Positions 16,492 through 25,643 of a DNA stretch of 41,840 bases are shown one piece after another. A model generated the notes under the pieces. It was not told where the DNA came from and ran no database searches. It saw nothing but the letters and a program-made list of their open reading frames with translations. This DNA is from JAVBKV01 sp031553885 (GTDB taxonomy: Bacteria > Bacteroidota > Bacteroidia > Bacteroidales > Azobacteroidaceae): contig JAVBKV010000032.1 in assembly GCA_031553885.1 (NCBI GenBank), positions 1 to 41,840 on the forward strand, read 5' to 3'. Position 1 is the stretch's first letter; the number at the start of each line of letters is the position of its first letter. The translations under genes and the position numbers were made by a program.

Positions 16492-17424
16492 ATGAAACAG
16501 ACAACGCATACGCTTTTAATGGTCGAGCCCGTTGCCTTTGGTTTCAATGAACAGACAGCGCGGAATAATTATTTCCAGCAACGGGTTGCTGTCGATAAGC
16601 GTATCCAGGTGCAACAGGATGCCCGGAATGAATTTAATGTCATGGTTAATGCATTACGCAGTCAGGGCGTCCGGGTGATTGTCGTTTGCGACCGGCGGAA
16701 ACCTCATACCCCGGATGCTGTTTTTCCTAATAACTGGATCTCTTTTCACTTTGGAGGCCGGGTGGCCCTGTATCCGATGTTTGCTCCGAGTCGCCGGGCG
16801 GAACGCCGCCTGGATGTCCTGGACATATTGAAAGAAAACGGATTCCAGATCCGGGAAGTGAGGGATTATTCCAGTGCAGAAAAAGAACATCGCTTTTTAG
16901 AGGGTACGGGTAGCATGGTGTTGGATCGCACGAACCGGATCGCCTACGCTTCCTTGTCTGAACGGACGGACCTGGAATTATTCCATGATTTTTGCCGGGA
17001 CTTTGATTTCTGGCCGGTTGTTTTTCATTCGTTTCAAACTGTAGGAGACAGCCGATTGCCGGTTTATCATACGAATGTGATGATGTCGGTTGCCGAACAG
17101 TATGCGGTTATTTGCTTGGAAGCGATTGATTTTCCTGAAGAAAAAGAACGGGTGGTGAAAACATTGGAGCGGTCAGGGAAAATAATCGTTCCGATCACCG
17201 AACAGCAGATGCATTGTTTTGCAGGAAATGTGTTGCAGGTAAATAACCAGGAGGGAAAGCAATTTCTGGTAATCTCGCAATCGGCGTTTGATTCGCTTTC
17301 CGGACAGCAACGGGAATTATTGGAAAAATTCAATCCTCTGATTGTTGTTCCTGTTCCTACGATCGAACAGTACGGAGGAGGGAGCGTCCGCTGCATGATA
17401 ACAGAGGTTTTTTATCCGCAATAA
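16492..17424 (+). CDS. ctlX: CtlX-type citrulline hydrolase (amidinotransferase superfamily)
   Basis: A 310-residue pentein-fold hydrolase matching the citrulline utilisation family. Visible motifs: DAVFPNNW (75-82), LEGTGS (136-141), catalytic His193 in YHTNVMM, and the nucleophile Cys301 in GGSVRCMITEVF. CtlX of Francisella is a citrulline ureidase that yields ornithine, ammonia and carbon dioxide. Here it starts 11 bases after the deiminase-type gene and is followed 36 bases later by ornithine aminotransferase, which uses the predicted product. That order supports the citrulline role. The enzyme is soluble and cytosolic (no signal peptide). Confidence 0.85.
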   Translation: MKQTTHTLLMVEPVAFGFNEQTARNNYFQQRVAVDKRIQVQQDARNEFNVMVNALRSQGVRVIVVCDRRKPHTPDAVFPNNWISFHFGGRVALYPMFAPSRRAERRLDVLDILKENGFQIREVRDYSSAEKEHRFLEGTGSMVLDRTNRIAYASLSERTDLELFHDFCRDFDFWPVVFHSFQTVGDSRLPVYHTNVMMSVAEQYAVICLEAIDFPEEKERVVKTLERSGKIIVPITEQQMHCFAGNVLQVNNQEGKQFLVISQSAFDSLSGQQRELLEKFNPLIVVPVPTIEQYGGGSVRCMITEVFYPQ

Positions 17425-17460
17425 GAAAGTGTCACGAAAATAAATAAAAGTAGCACGAAT

Positions 17461-18678
17461 ATGAAAACAGAAGATTTTATACTTCGGGAAGATTGTTACG
17501 GAGCGCATAATTACCATCCGCTTCCTGTGGTGTTGGAAAGGGGAGAAGGCGTTTATGTATGGGATGTCGAGAGCAAACGTTATTATGACTTTTTATCCGC
17601 ATACTCTGCCGTAAATCAGGGCCATTGTCATCCAAAAATAGTGGAAGCGCTGATCGATCAGGCCCGGCGGCTGACACTCACTTCTCGTGCTTTCTATAAC
17701 AATCGCCTGGGAGAGTATGAAGAATTGATCTGCCATTGCTTCAATTACGATAAAATGTTACCGATGAACACCGGGGCAGAAGGAGTGGAGACGGCCCTCA
17801 AGATTTGCCGGAAATGGGCTTACGAAAAGAAGGGAATCCCTGAAAATCAGGCTCAGGTTGTTGTCTGTGAAGGAAATTTTCATGGACGGACTACTACCAT
17901 CATCTCGTTTTCCGTTGATCCGGAAGCTTATACTCACTACGGGCCTTACACTCCCGGTTTTATTGTTATTCCTTATAATGATCCCGTAGCGCTGGAAAAA
18001 GTCCTTCAGGAGAATCCCCATATTGCCGGTTTTCTGGTAGAGCCCATTCAGGGAGAAGCCGGAGCCCGGGTCCCGGATGATGGTTATTTGAAAAAGTGTT
18101 ATGACTTATGCCGGGAATACCAGGTGTTGTTCATTGCCGATGAAGTGCAGACCGGTATTGCCCGGACCGGGAAGTGGCTGGCCTGTGATCATGAAGGTGT
18201 GCATCCCGACTTGCTGATTTTGGGAAAAGCCCTTTCCGGAGGACTCTATCCTGTGTCGGCCGTTCTGTCGTCTGATGCAATCATGGAAGTGATCCGTCCG
18301 GGGCAACACGGCTCCACTTTCGGGGGAAATCCTCTGGCAGCTGCAGTTGCCGTAGCAGCCCTGGAAGTAGTCCGGGAAGAAAACCTGATGGAAAATGCCG
18401 ATCGTATGGGTCGCATTTTCAGAGATGAAATGAAAAAGATCTGTGCTGTCTGCGATAAAGCGGAAGCAGTCAGAGGGAAGGGTCTGCTCAATGCCCTGAT
18501 TGTAAATAACAGATATGAAAAGAACCTGGCCTGGGAAATCTGCCTGCAACTCAAAGAAAAAGGATTATTGGCAAAACCTACGCATACCCATATTATCCGC
18601 TTTGCTCCGCCGTTGGTAATCACGGAAGAACAACTCCGGGAATGCATTGAGATTATCCGCTCTGTGCTTGTCGGTTAA
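17461..18678 (+). CDS. rocD: Ornithine--oxo-acid aminotransferase
   Basis: A 405-residue class III PLP aminotransferase. Ornithine aminotransferase motifs are clear: NTGAEGVETALK (103-114), GNFHGRTTTIISFS (138-151), DEVQTGIARTGK with PLP-binding Asp227, and the Schiff-base Lys256 in LGKALSGGLYPVS. It moves the delta-amino group of ornithine to 2-oxoglutarate, giving glutamate-5-semialdehyde, which leads to proline or glutamate. Last gene of the arginine/citrulline cluster. It could run in the biosynthetic direction, but the neighbours argue for breakdown. Confidence 0.93.
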   Translation: MKTEDFILREDCYGAHNYHPLPVVLERGEGVYVWDVESKRYYDFLSAYSAVNQGHCHPKIVEALIDQARRLTLTSRAFYNNRLGEYEELICHCFNYDKMLPMNTGAEGVETALKICRKWAYEKKGIPENQAQVVVCEGNFHGRTTTIISFSVDPEAYTHYGPYTPGFIVIPYNDPVALEKVLQENPHIAGFLVEPIQGEAGARVPDDGYLKKCYDLCREYQVLFIADEVQTGIARTGKWLACDHEGVHPDLLILGKALSGGLYPVSAVLSSDAIMEVIRPGQHGSTFGGNPLAAAVAVAALEVVREENLMENADRMGRIFRDEMKKICAVCDKAEAVRGKGLLNALIVNNRYEKNLAWEICLQLKEKGLLAKPTHTHIIRFAPPLVITEEQLRECIEIIRSVLVG

Positions 18679-18755
18679 AGAGTTAAAGTTTGTCTAAACA
18701 TGTTGTCAGATATTAATAAGGGATGTGAAAACGATGAATATTAAATTAAGTTTTC

Positions 18756-18763
18756 TATCTTTG
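18756..18763 (+). promoter_or_regulatory. Bacteroidetes -7 type promoter box before the DUF2723 gene
   Basis: TATCTTTG matches TAnnTTTG in the 139-base gap between rocD and the DUF2723 gene, 55 bases before that ATG. I see no clear TTTG at -33. The rest of the gap is AT-rich and shows no hairpin or small frame that I can support. Confidence 0.45.
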
Positions 18764-18817
18764 CGGCAAAATTTTTGTTCCGGTTAAGGAATTTAATCGT
18801 CATTAAATAATCGATAT

Positions 18818-21800
18818 ATGAAGAATTACAAGTTGGTGAATAATGCCTTAGGTTGGCTGGTGTTTGCCATTGCAGCGGTTGTCTACCTAATGACTATAGA
18901 GCCTACTGCCAGTTTCTGGGATTGTGGAGAATTTATATCTTCAGCGTACAAATTGGAAGTAGGACACCCTCCCGGAAACCCGATCTTTATGCTTACGGCT
19001 AATCTGTTCACCCAGCTTGCTTCCGATCCAACTCAGGTAGCGTTGATGGTAAATGCCATGTCGGCGATTTTCAGTGCTTTGACTATATTATTCTTGTTCT
19101 GGACTATTACTCACCTGACCCGTAAAATCGTTTTGAAAGACGAAAAAGAAACTATGACTTTACCCCAGATGATTATAATCATGGGAGCCGGTCTGGTCGG
19201 GTCGTTGGCTTATACATTCAGTGATACATTCTGGTTTTCCGCGGTAGAAGGAGAAGTATATGCGTTTTCTTCGTTGATGACAGCATTGGTTTTCTGGTTG
19301 ATTCTCAAGTGGGAAGATGTGGCCGATCAGCCACATGCCGATCGTTGGTTGATTTTAATCGCTTACCTGATGGGACTTTCGATCGCCGTTCACTTGTTAA
19401 ACCTGCTTTGTATTCCGGCTATCGTACTGGTTTATTACTTTAAGAAAAAACCGAATCCTAATTTAAAAGGAGCTCTGTTTGCTTTATTGCTCTCGTTTGC
19501 GATGATTGTACTTATACTTTATGGATTGGTTCAGGGGCTTGTAGAGGTTTGCGGTTGGTTCGAACTCCTGTTTGTCAATGTATTGGGTATGCCGTATAAC
19601 AGCGGGGTTGTCTTCTACGTCATTCTGATTGTAGCTGTCCTTGGTTGGAGCATCTGGGAAACCATGCGGGAAAAACAGCACCCGTTGCGCATAAAAATTT
19701 CTTTTATCCTTGCTGTTTCTTTACTGGGAATACCTTTTATCGGTGATGGATATGTATTGGGCGTTTTACTGATAGCTGCGCTTACGGCTTTTCTTTTTTA
19801 TTACAAAAAAGTCAATCCGGCAGCATTGAATACAATCCTCATCAGTTTGCTGGTAATTACCATCGGTTATTCATCGTATGCCCTGATCATGATCCGGTCG
19901 GCTGCCAATCCTCCCATGGACCAGAACTCTCCTGAAGATATTTTTACATTGAGAACTTACCTGAGCCGGGAACAATACGGAGAAACTCCGTTGTTTTACG
20001 GACAGACATTTGTTTCTGAATATAGTTATAATCCCGGCAGTGAGCCTGGTACTTGTGTGGTTGAGCTTAAAGACGGAGGTCCGGTCTGGTCCAGGATCGT
20101 AAAAGATGATCCTTCGGAAAAAGACAGGTACTTTGTTTCTTCTCATAAGGAAAAACCTGTTTATGTGGATGAACTGAATACGTTGTTTCCCCGGATGTTT
20201 GATAAAAAATATGCTCAGGCGTATAAGAGCTGGTCGAATTTTAAAGGAAAACAAGTTACATACAATCTTTGCGGAGAACCCCGCACTGCAATGATGCCTA
20301 CATTCTTTGAAAACATGAAATACTTTTTCTCCTATCAGGTCAACTATATGTACTGGAGGTATTTCATGTGGAATTTTGCCGGAAGGCAAAACGATGTCCG
20401 GGGAACGGGTGATATTATGGACGGGAACTGGATTACAGGAATCAAGTTCCTGGATGAGTTGCGGTTGGGTCCTCAGGACAACCTGCCGGATGATATTGTG
20501 AACAATAAAGCCCATAACAAGTATTACATGTTGCCGTTGTTGCTGGGAATCTTGGGATTGTTGTTTCAGGCGTATGCCGGTGAAAAGGGAATTCAGGGCT
20601 TTTGGGTTACTTTTCTTCTATTCTTCATGACCGGGCTGGCTATTGTTATCTACCTGAATCAGACTCCGGATCAGCCGCGTGAACGGGATTATGCGTATGC
20701 CGGTTCGTTCTATGCATTCTGTATCTGGATCGGAATGGGAGTGGCCGCCCTTGCGAAGGGAATGATGAAATACGGTAAAATGCCAGCGTTGGCATCTTCC
20801 TGTGTGGCAGCGTTTCTTTGTCTGCTGGTGCCGGTACAGATGGTTTCGCAGACCTGGAATGATCACAATCGTTCCCATCGTACCGTAGCACGTGATTTTG
20901 GATATAATTACCTGACTACCTGTGCTCCGAACGCGATCATTTATACCAATGGAGATAATGATACCTTCCCCTTGTGGTATTCGCAGGAAGTAGAAGGATA
21001 CCGTACGGATGTGCGCGTTTGTAATCTGAGTTATCTGCAGACCGACTGGTACATCGATCAGATGAAATGCCAGGCTTACCAATCCGCTCCTTTACCTATC
21101 GATTGGAAGCGTTCCGAATATACAGGAAAGCATGATATGGCCAGGTTTATCCCACGGACTGACAGATCGATGACGGCTGCAGCCGTACTGGATTGGATTA
21201 AGTCGGACGATCTCCGGACCAAACGGGTACAAGGGTCAATGAATCAGGATCATATTCCTACTTATAAGATTACCATTCCGATCGATTCGGCCGCCGTTAT
21301 CGCTGCAGGTATCGTGAAACCAGAAAATGCACACTGGATTCCGAAAGAAATCTTGCTTGATTTTGGCGAAATCCGTAATGAAAAGGGAGAGGTCGTAGAA
21401 CCGGCAAAGAGAGAATTAATCAAAAATGAAATCATGATTCTGGATATGTTGAAAAACAATACGGATTGGACGCGTCCTATTTATTATGCATCGACCGTTC
21501 CTTCAGATCTGTACATGCGTCTGGACGATTATTTCCGGTCGGATGGTATTGCTTACAGGATCGTACCTTATAACACCAGAGAACATGGACAGGTAGATAC
21601 GGATGTTCTGTTTGATAACATGGTAAATAAGTACAAATGGGGTGGACTCGATTATCCGGGAGTGTACCTGGATGAAACGGTACTTAACATGGCTTCTAAT
21701 TTCCGGATGCGGTTTGGAAGACTTGCCAGCGCCCTGATAAAAGAAGGAAAAACAGACAAGGCCAAACAGGCGTTGGATTACAGTCTGAAAGTGATTCCGG

Positions 21801-22135
21801 CGATTAATGTTCCCTATAATTACATCAATACATATGAAACGGCAGAATGTTATTTTGCGGTTGGAGAAAAAGACAAATCAATCGAATTGTTTGAAGAACT
21901 CGCTGCCCGTTCGATGAAAAACCTGAGATGGTTTAATCGTTTGGATAACAGCCAATATGCTTCTGTATTGGGAAAAGTGAGGAGTGACATGCTCTTTATG
22001 AATGAAATATTGTCGTTTTACGAGCAAAATAAGCCAGAGTTAGTCGAGAAATATACAAAAGAATATAATTCGTACTCGGAACGCTTTTTCAATACTGTCC
22101 GGCGGACATCGGTCCAGGGAGGCAGGAACCAATAA
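18818..22135 (+). CDS. DUF2723 membrane protein, GT117/TMEM260-like glycosyltransferase
   Basis: A 1105-residue membrane protein. The first ~350 residues hold many helices and the conserved DUF2723 lead (EPTASFWDCGEFISSAYKLE, with acidic residues in the first outer loop, then GHPPGNP). After a soluble stretch there are further helices (about 570-680), including the motif QTPDQPRERDYAYAGSFYAF. The C-terminal part is soluble and ends in helical, TPR-like sequence. The family includes human TMEM260, a protein O-mannosyltransferase, so a lipid-linked sugar donor and a protein or glycan acceptor on the outer side are likely; for the bacterial member this is inference. It has its own promoter-like box, and a polysaccharide deacetylase follows 9 bases later. 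Confidence 0.85.
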   Translation: MKNYKLVNNALGWLVFAIAAVVYLMTIEPTASFWDCGEFISSAYKLEVGHPPGNPIFMLTANLFTQLASDPTQVALMVNAMSAIFSALTILFLFWTITHLTRKIVLKDEKETMTLPQMIIIMGAGLVGSLAYTFSDTFWFSAVEGEVYAFSSLMTALVFWLILKWEDVADQPHADRWLILIAYLMGLSIAVHLLNLLCIPAIVLVYYFKKKPNPNLKGALFALLLSFAMIVLILYGLVQGLVEVCGWFELLFVNVLGMPYNSGVVFYVILIVAVLGWSIWETMREKQHPLRIKISFILAVSLLGIPFIGDGYVLGVLLIAALTAFLFYYKKVNPAALNTILISLLVITIGYSSYALIMIRSAANPPMDQNSPEDIFTLRTYLSREQYGETPLFYGQTFVSEYSYNPGSEPGTCVVELKDGGPVWSRIVKDDPSEKDRYFVSSHKEKPVYVDELNTLFPRMFDKKYAQAYKSWSNFKGKQVTYNLCGEPRTAMMPTFFENMKYFFSYQVNYMYWRYFMWNFAGRQNDVRGTGDIMDGNWITGIKFLDELRLGPQDNLPDDIVNNKAHNKYYMLPLLLGILGLLFQAYAGEKGIQGFWVTFLLFFMTGLAIVIYLNQTPDQPRERDYAYAGSFYAFCIWIGMGVAALAKGMMKYGKMPALASSCVAAFLCLLVPVQMVSQTWNDHNRSHRTVARDFGYNYLTTCAPNAIIYTNGDNDTFPLWYSQEVEGYRTDVRVCNLSYLQTDWYIDQMKCQAYQSAPLPIDWKRSEYTGKHDMARFIPRTDRSMTAAAVLDWIKSDDLRTKRVQGSMNQDHIPTYKITIPIDSAAVIAAGIVKPENAHWIPKEILLDFGEIRNEKGEVVEPAKRELIKNEIMILDMLKNNTDWTRPIYYASTVPSDLYMRLDDYFRSDGIAYRIVPYNTREHGQVDTDVLFDNMVNKYKWGGLDYPGVYLDETVLNMASNFRMRFGRLASALIKEGKTDKAKQALDYSLKVIPAINVPYNYINTYETAECYFAVGEKDKSIELFEELAARSMKNLRWFNRLDNSQYASVLGKVRSDMLFMNEILSFYEQNKPELVEKYTKEYNSYSERFFNTVRRTSVQGGRNQ

Positions 22136-22144
22136 AAATAAAAT

Positions 22145-22759
22145 ATGCTGATAGAACAACCCCCTGTTTTATACAGGATATTTTTCCCTGGAGCCATTTG
22201 GAGAATTCGTCCGGAAGAGAAGAATGTTTATCTTACTTTTGATGATGGCCCGATACCGGAAATAACCCCCTGGGTGCTCGACTTGCTGGATAAATACCAG
22301 ATCAAGGCAACATTTTTTTGTGTCGGGGATAATGTAAGAAAGTATCCGGAAGTTTATCAGATGGTACTTGATCGGGGCCACCGGGTGGGAAATCATACCT
22401 TTCACCACAAACAAGGGCTACGTTCGTTGACCAGCCGTTATGTGGCTGATGTGGCAGAGGCCAGGGCGTTCATTTCCAGTAAACTCTTTCGTCCCCCTCA
22501 TGGGCACATGCGTGTTCATCAGTTTTTTCGCCTGAAAAAGGATTATAAAGTGGTCATGTGGGATGTGGTGACCCGCGATTACAGTTGGAGGATGACTGCC
22601 GATGAGGTGTTTAACGTAGTAAAAAAATATACCCGCAACGGTTCGGTTATTGTCTTTCACGATTCCATCAAAGCCGGAGACCGGATGAAAGAGTCCCTTC
22701 CCCGGTCCATTGAATGGTTGCTGGCACAAGGCTATTCTTTTAAACAGATCGAAGAGTAA
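22145..22759 (+). CDS. Polysaccharide deacetylase (NodB domain)
   Basis: A 204-residue CE4 deacetylase. NodB motif 1 is TFDDGP (31-36) with catalytic and metal Asp; motif 2 is HTFHH (84-88) giving the two metal histidines; motif 3 is RPPHGHM; the later DVVTRDYSW and VFHDSIKAG match motifs 4 and 5. These enzymes remove N- or O-acetyl groups from sugars such as GlcNAc in peptidoglycan or capsule. No signal peptide is evident; the N-terminus is short and hydrophobic only in patches, so location is uncertain. It follows the DUF2723 transferase by 9 bases and precedes queG by 7, so the three likely share a transcript. Confidence 0.9.
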   Translation: MLIEQPPVLYRIFFPGAIWRIRPEEKNVYLTFDDGPIPEITPWVLDLLDKYQIKATFFCVGDNVRKYPEVYQMVLDRGHRVGNHTFHHKQGLRSLTSRYVADVAEARAFISSKLFRPPHGHMRVHQFFRLKKDYKVVMWDVVTRDYSWRMTADEVFNVVKKYTRNGSVIVFHDSIKAGDRMKESLPRSIEWLLAQGYSFKQIEE

Positions 22760-22766
22760 CGACACT

Positions 22767-23690
22767 ATGAATACTTCGGAAGCTTCCTGTCTGATCAAGG
22801 CGGAAGCCTTGCGTCTGGGTTTTTCTGCTTGTGGTATTTGTGAACCCGGGTTTGTCGGAGATCAGGCCATATACCTGCAAAAATGGCTGGAAAAAGGGTT
22901 TCATGGCCGGATGGCCTATATGGAGCGTAACGTGGAAAAACGTTGCAATCCGCTTCTTCTTGTCGAAAATGCCCATTCTGTGGTTGTTGTTGCAATGAAT
23001 TACTACCCTGAACGGAAACAACAGTCGGATGCCGCCCTCGTTTCCTATTACGCCTATGGTAAAGATTATCACCTCGTTGTTAAAGAACGCCTGCAACAAT
23101 TGTATGCATATATTCACCGGGAAATTGCTCCGGTAAACGGACGTGTTTTTTGTGATACGGCTCCGTTGCTGGAAAAATACCATGCTGTAAAAGCCGGATT
23201 GGGTTGGATAGGGAAAAATACACAACTGATTATTCCCGGAAAAGGTTCTTTTTTCTTTTTGGGAGAATTGGTACTGGATATACCTCTTGCTTATGATGAG
23301 GCTTTTGCTGTTAACCGTTGTGGAGGTTGTACAAAATGCATCGATGCCTGCCCGACGAAAGCATTGACTGCTCCGGGAGAACTGAATGCCAACCGTTGCT
23401 TGTCGTACCTGAGTATTGAATATGCAGGGGAGTTGCCGGAATTTTATGCCAAGGCGGCCGGTCACCGGGTGTATGGCTGTGATACATGTAACCAGGTTTG
23501 TCCCTGGAATAGCGATGCCGTACCAACAATTGTCCCAGAGTTTTCTTCATCCGAAGCCTTGTTAGCTCTTTCTCCGGAAACCATTGATGTGTTGGATGAG
23601 GCCGGATTCGATACGCTATTCAGCCATTCTCCCATCCATCGGATCGGATTAGGCAGGCTTAAACGGAACCTTGCGCATATAAATACCTGA
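22767..23690 (+). CDS. queG: Epoxyqueuosine reductase
   Basis: A 307-residue cobalamin and iron-sulfur enzyme for the last step of queuosine tRNA modification (epoxyqueuosine to queuosine). Family landmarks are YAYGKDYH and GWIGKNTQLI. Two ferredoxin-like 4Fe-4S motifs are CGGCTKCIDACP (Cys185, 188, 191, 195) and CDTCNQVCP (Cys238, 241, 245). I start it at the ATG at 22767; the frame extends 19 codons upstream into the deacetylase gene, but those residues are not family-like. The usual C-terminal HEAT-repeat extension of longer QueG proteins is absent, which is common. It converges on the lipoprotein gene with a five-base gap. Confidence 0.95.
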   Translation: MNTSEASCLIKAEALRLGFSACGICEPGFVGDQAIYLQKWLEKGFHGRMAYMERNVEKRCNPLLLVENAHSVVVVAMNYYPERKQQSDAALVSYYAYGKDYHLVVKERLQQLYAYIHREIAPVNGRVFCDTAPLLEKYHAVKAGLGWIGKNTQLIIPGKGSFFFLGELVLDIPLAYDEAFAVNRCGGCTKCIDACPTKALTAPGELNANRCLSYLSIEYAGELPEFYAKAAGHRVYGCDTCNQVCPWNSDAVPTIVPEFSSSEALLALSPETIDVLDEAGFDTLFSHSPIHRIGLGRLKRNLAHINT

Positions 23691-23695
23691 AAAGA

Positions 23696-24142
23696 TCAGT
23701 TGGCAACCCGGTATTTGTTTCCTCCTAACGAATAAACGCGATAAGTCCGTAATCCCAGCTTAGCTCCCGAAATCGGATTTCCTACTCCGTTCCCGATGTT
23801 ATAGACAGCCCCACATTTGGGACAGGTAGCTTTTCCTGTTTGATCCGGCTTGACAGTGACACTTCGTTGCACTTCGACCGGGCAGGCTAAATCGTAAGCG
23901 AAAAGGTTGACTATATTTTGACCGAATCCGTTGATAACCAATATCCCTCCATAGCCCAAACGATCAGATTCCAACCGGCGGGTGGTAATTGCTTCATAGG
24001 CCAATGCTGCATTTAAGTCCTTGTCCTTAAACTCCAGGTCCAGGGTCAGACTCACCGGAGACAGTGGAATAGAGGAAGTTACTTCATCTTCGCAAGCGAA
24101 TGAAAGGAAACCCAGTAAAACAATCAATCCGATTTTCTTCAT
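23696..24142 (-). CDS. Rieske-fold-like lipoprotein with degenerate metal motif
   Basis: A 148-residue lipoprotein (signal MKKIGLIVLLGFLSFAC, Cys17). The C-terminal half resembles the Rieske cluster-binding region: LACPVEV at 85-91, ATCPKCGAVYNIGNGVGNP at 105-123, then a GPIS-like turn (PISGAKLGLRTYRV). A canonical Rieske has C-x-H and C-x-x-H; here no histidine is present and the residues are C-P-V and C-P-K-C. It may hold a different metal, or none. Such proteins are widespread in Bacteroidetes with no assigned role. Its start overlaps the stop of the aldo/keto reductase by four bases, so the two are co-translated. Confidence 0.8.
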   Translation of the reverse strand: MKKIGLIVLLGFLSFACEDEVTSSIPLSPVSLTLDLEFKDKDLNAALAYEAITTRRLESDRLGYGGILVINGFGQNIVNLFAYDLACPVEVQRSVTVKPDQTGKATCPKCGAVYNIGNGVGNPISGAKLGLRTYRVYSLGGNKYRVAN

Positions 24143-25092
24143 CTCAGAATATTGTTGATTAATGTTAATTCATTTTCCGAGAACTGACAATTTTTAAGTG
24201 TGTCTAGATTGTCCTGCAATTGATCGACCGAACTGGTCCCTACAATTACAGAGGTTACCTGTTTATGGTTCAGCACCCAGGCTAAAGCCATTTCTGCAAG
24301 TGTTTGTCCCCGTTGTAAAGCCAGTTCATTGAGTTGGATAATCCGGCTTATCTTATCTTCCGTAACCTCACTTCGTTGCAGAAATCCGTGGCTTTTGGCT
24401 GCACGGGACGATTCCGGAATACCATGGAGGTACTTGTTGGTTAATAAACCCTGTGCCAATGGAGAAAAAGCAATAAATCCCACACCGTATTTCTCGATCA
24501 GGGGGAATGATTGCGTTTCCGGATTGCGGTGGAGGAGGCTGTATTTATCCTGATAGATCAGACAGGGTACCTGCTGATCCCTCAATAGTTGATAGGCCTT
24601 TTCTGCTTGTTCGGGAGGATATTTTGAAATTCCGATATATAAGGCTTTTCCTTGGCGGACTATATCGATCAGAGCCTGGATCGTTTCTTCTATCGGTGTT
24701 TGCGGGTCATAGCGGTGGGTGTAAAAAATATCGAAATACTCCAACCCTGTACGCTTCAGGCTTTGATTGATGCTGGCCATCATGTATTTGCGTGAGCCCC
24801 CGTCGCCGTAAGGCCCTTCCCACATGAGGTGGCCGGCTTTGGACGAGATGATCAGTTCATCCCGGTGATTTTTCAGTTCCCTTGCCAAGACTTTCCCGAA
24901 GTTGATTTCAGCGCTTCCGGGAGGCGGACCATAATTATTGGCTAAGTCAAAATGAGTTACTCCCTGCTCAAAAGCACGGCAAATCATATCACGGGCGACG
25001 GAAAAATTGTCTACATCGCCGAAATTATGCCACAGGCCCAACGAAATCCGGGGCAACTGCAAGCCACTGTTCCCACAAAAACTATATTTCAT
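24139..25092 (-). CDS. Aldo/keto reductase, YghZ-like
   Basis: A 317-residue NAD(P)H-dependent reductase with a TIM-barrel AKR layout. Active-site residues are visible: Asp and Tyr in FDLANNYGPPPGSAE, Lys in IISSKAGHLMWEG, and His in FDIFYTHRYDPQTP. The stretch AGHLMWEGPYGDGGSRKY is characteristic of the YghZ (L-glyceraldehyde 3-phosphate reductase) and voltage-gated K+ channel beta group. C-terminal cofactor contacts fall in SVIVGTSSVDQL. Physiological substrate is probably a small aldehyde such as methylglyoxal or L-glyceraldehyde phosphate. Coupled to the downstream lipoprotein. Confidence 0.92.
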   Translation of the reverse strand: MKYSFCGNSGLQLPRISLGLWHNFGDVDNFSVARDMICRAFEQGVTHFDLANNYGPPPGSAEINFGKVLARELKNHRDELIISSKAGHLMWEGPYGDGGSRKYMMASINQSLKRTGLEYFDIFYTHRYDPQTPIEETIQALIDIVRQGKALYIGISKYPPEQAEKAYQLLRDQQVPCLIYQDKYSLLHRNPETQSFPLIEKYGVGFIAFSPLAQGLLTNKYLHGIPESSRAAKSHGFLQRSEVTEDKISRIIQLNELALQRGQTLAEMALAWVLNHKQVTSVIVGTSSVDQLQDNLDTLKNCQFSENELTLINNILR

Positions 25093-25139
25093 ATTAGTAT
25101 AATAACGTTCTGAAAGGTCGGTATGGTATATAAAAAAAG

Positions 25140-25631
25140 TTAAATCAGACGGATCAGCCGGAGTTCATTCTCAAAATTAGGTGTGAATATCCCTTTACCC
25201 ATGTTTTCCCGGATAGATTCCGGAGACCAGAACCGCCCGTCGGACAATTCTTTAGGGTCGATCTGAAAAGTCCCTTCGTAAATAGTTTTATAACTGTATA
25301 CCAGTTCTTTCTCAATTTCGGACTCGAAAATGTATTTATGCAGAAAAACCGGCATGAAATCCTGTATGCCGAGTTCTTCCCTGGCTTCCCGGCGCAACGC
25401 TTCTTCTACCGATTCTCCGAATTCGATGTGTCCTCCGACCGAAGTATCCCATTTCCCGGGTTGAATGTCTTTATTGTCGGCTCGTTTTTGCAGGAATAAT
25501 TCACCTTTTGAGTTGAAAACATGCAGGTGAATGACCGGATGCAGTAATTTGGAACCATTGTGGCAGGTAATCCGGCTTGCTTTTCCGGTAACCTGTCCGT
25601 TTTCATCTACCAAAGGAAAAAGTTCTTCCAT
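25140..25631 (-). CDS. Nudix hydrolase
   Basis: A 163-residue Nudix protein. The box GGHIEFGESVEEALRREARE followed by ELGI (about 66-89) fits G-x5-E-x7-R-E-U-x-E-E-x-G-U with all catalytic glutamates in place. The lead region (PLVDENGQVTGKASR) and the HPVIHLHVFNSKGELFLQKR strand are of the type shared with isopentenyl-diphosphate isomerase-like and YfcD-like Nudix proteins. The substrate, a nucleoside diphosphate derivative or isoprenoid diphosphate, cannot be settled. It sits 12 bases after the GH5 gene's stop on the same strand. Confidence 0.93.
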   Translation of the reverse strand: MEELFPLVDENGQVTGKASRITCHNGSKLLHPVIHLHVFNSKGELFLQKRADNKDIQPGKWDTSVGGHIEFGESVEEALRREAREELGIQDFMPVFLHKYIFESEIEKELVYSYKTIYEGTFQIDPKELSDGRFWSPESIRENMGKGIFTPNFENELRLIRLI

Positions 25632-25643
25632 GCAATCGTAGAG

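Noticed and set aside
22740..23465. 241-codon minus-strand frame opposite queG
   Set aside because: Antisense to a gene with both iron-sulfur motifs; no domain visible in the translation.
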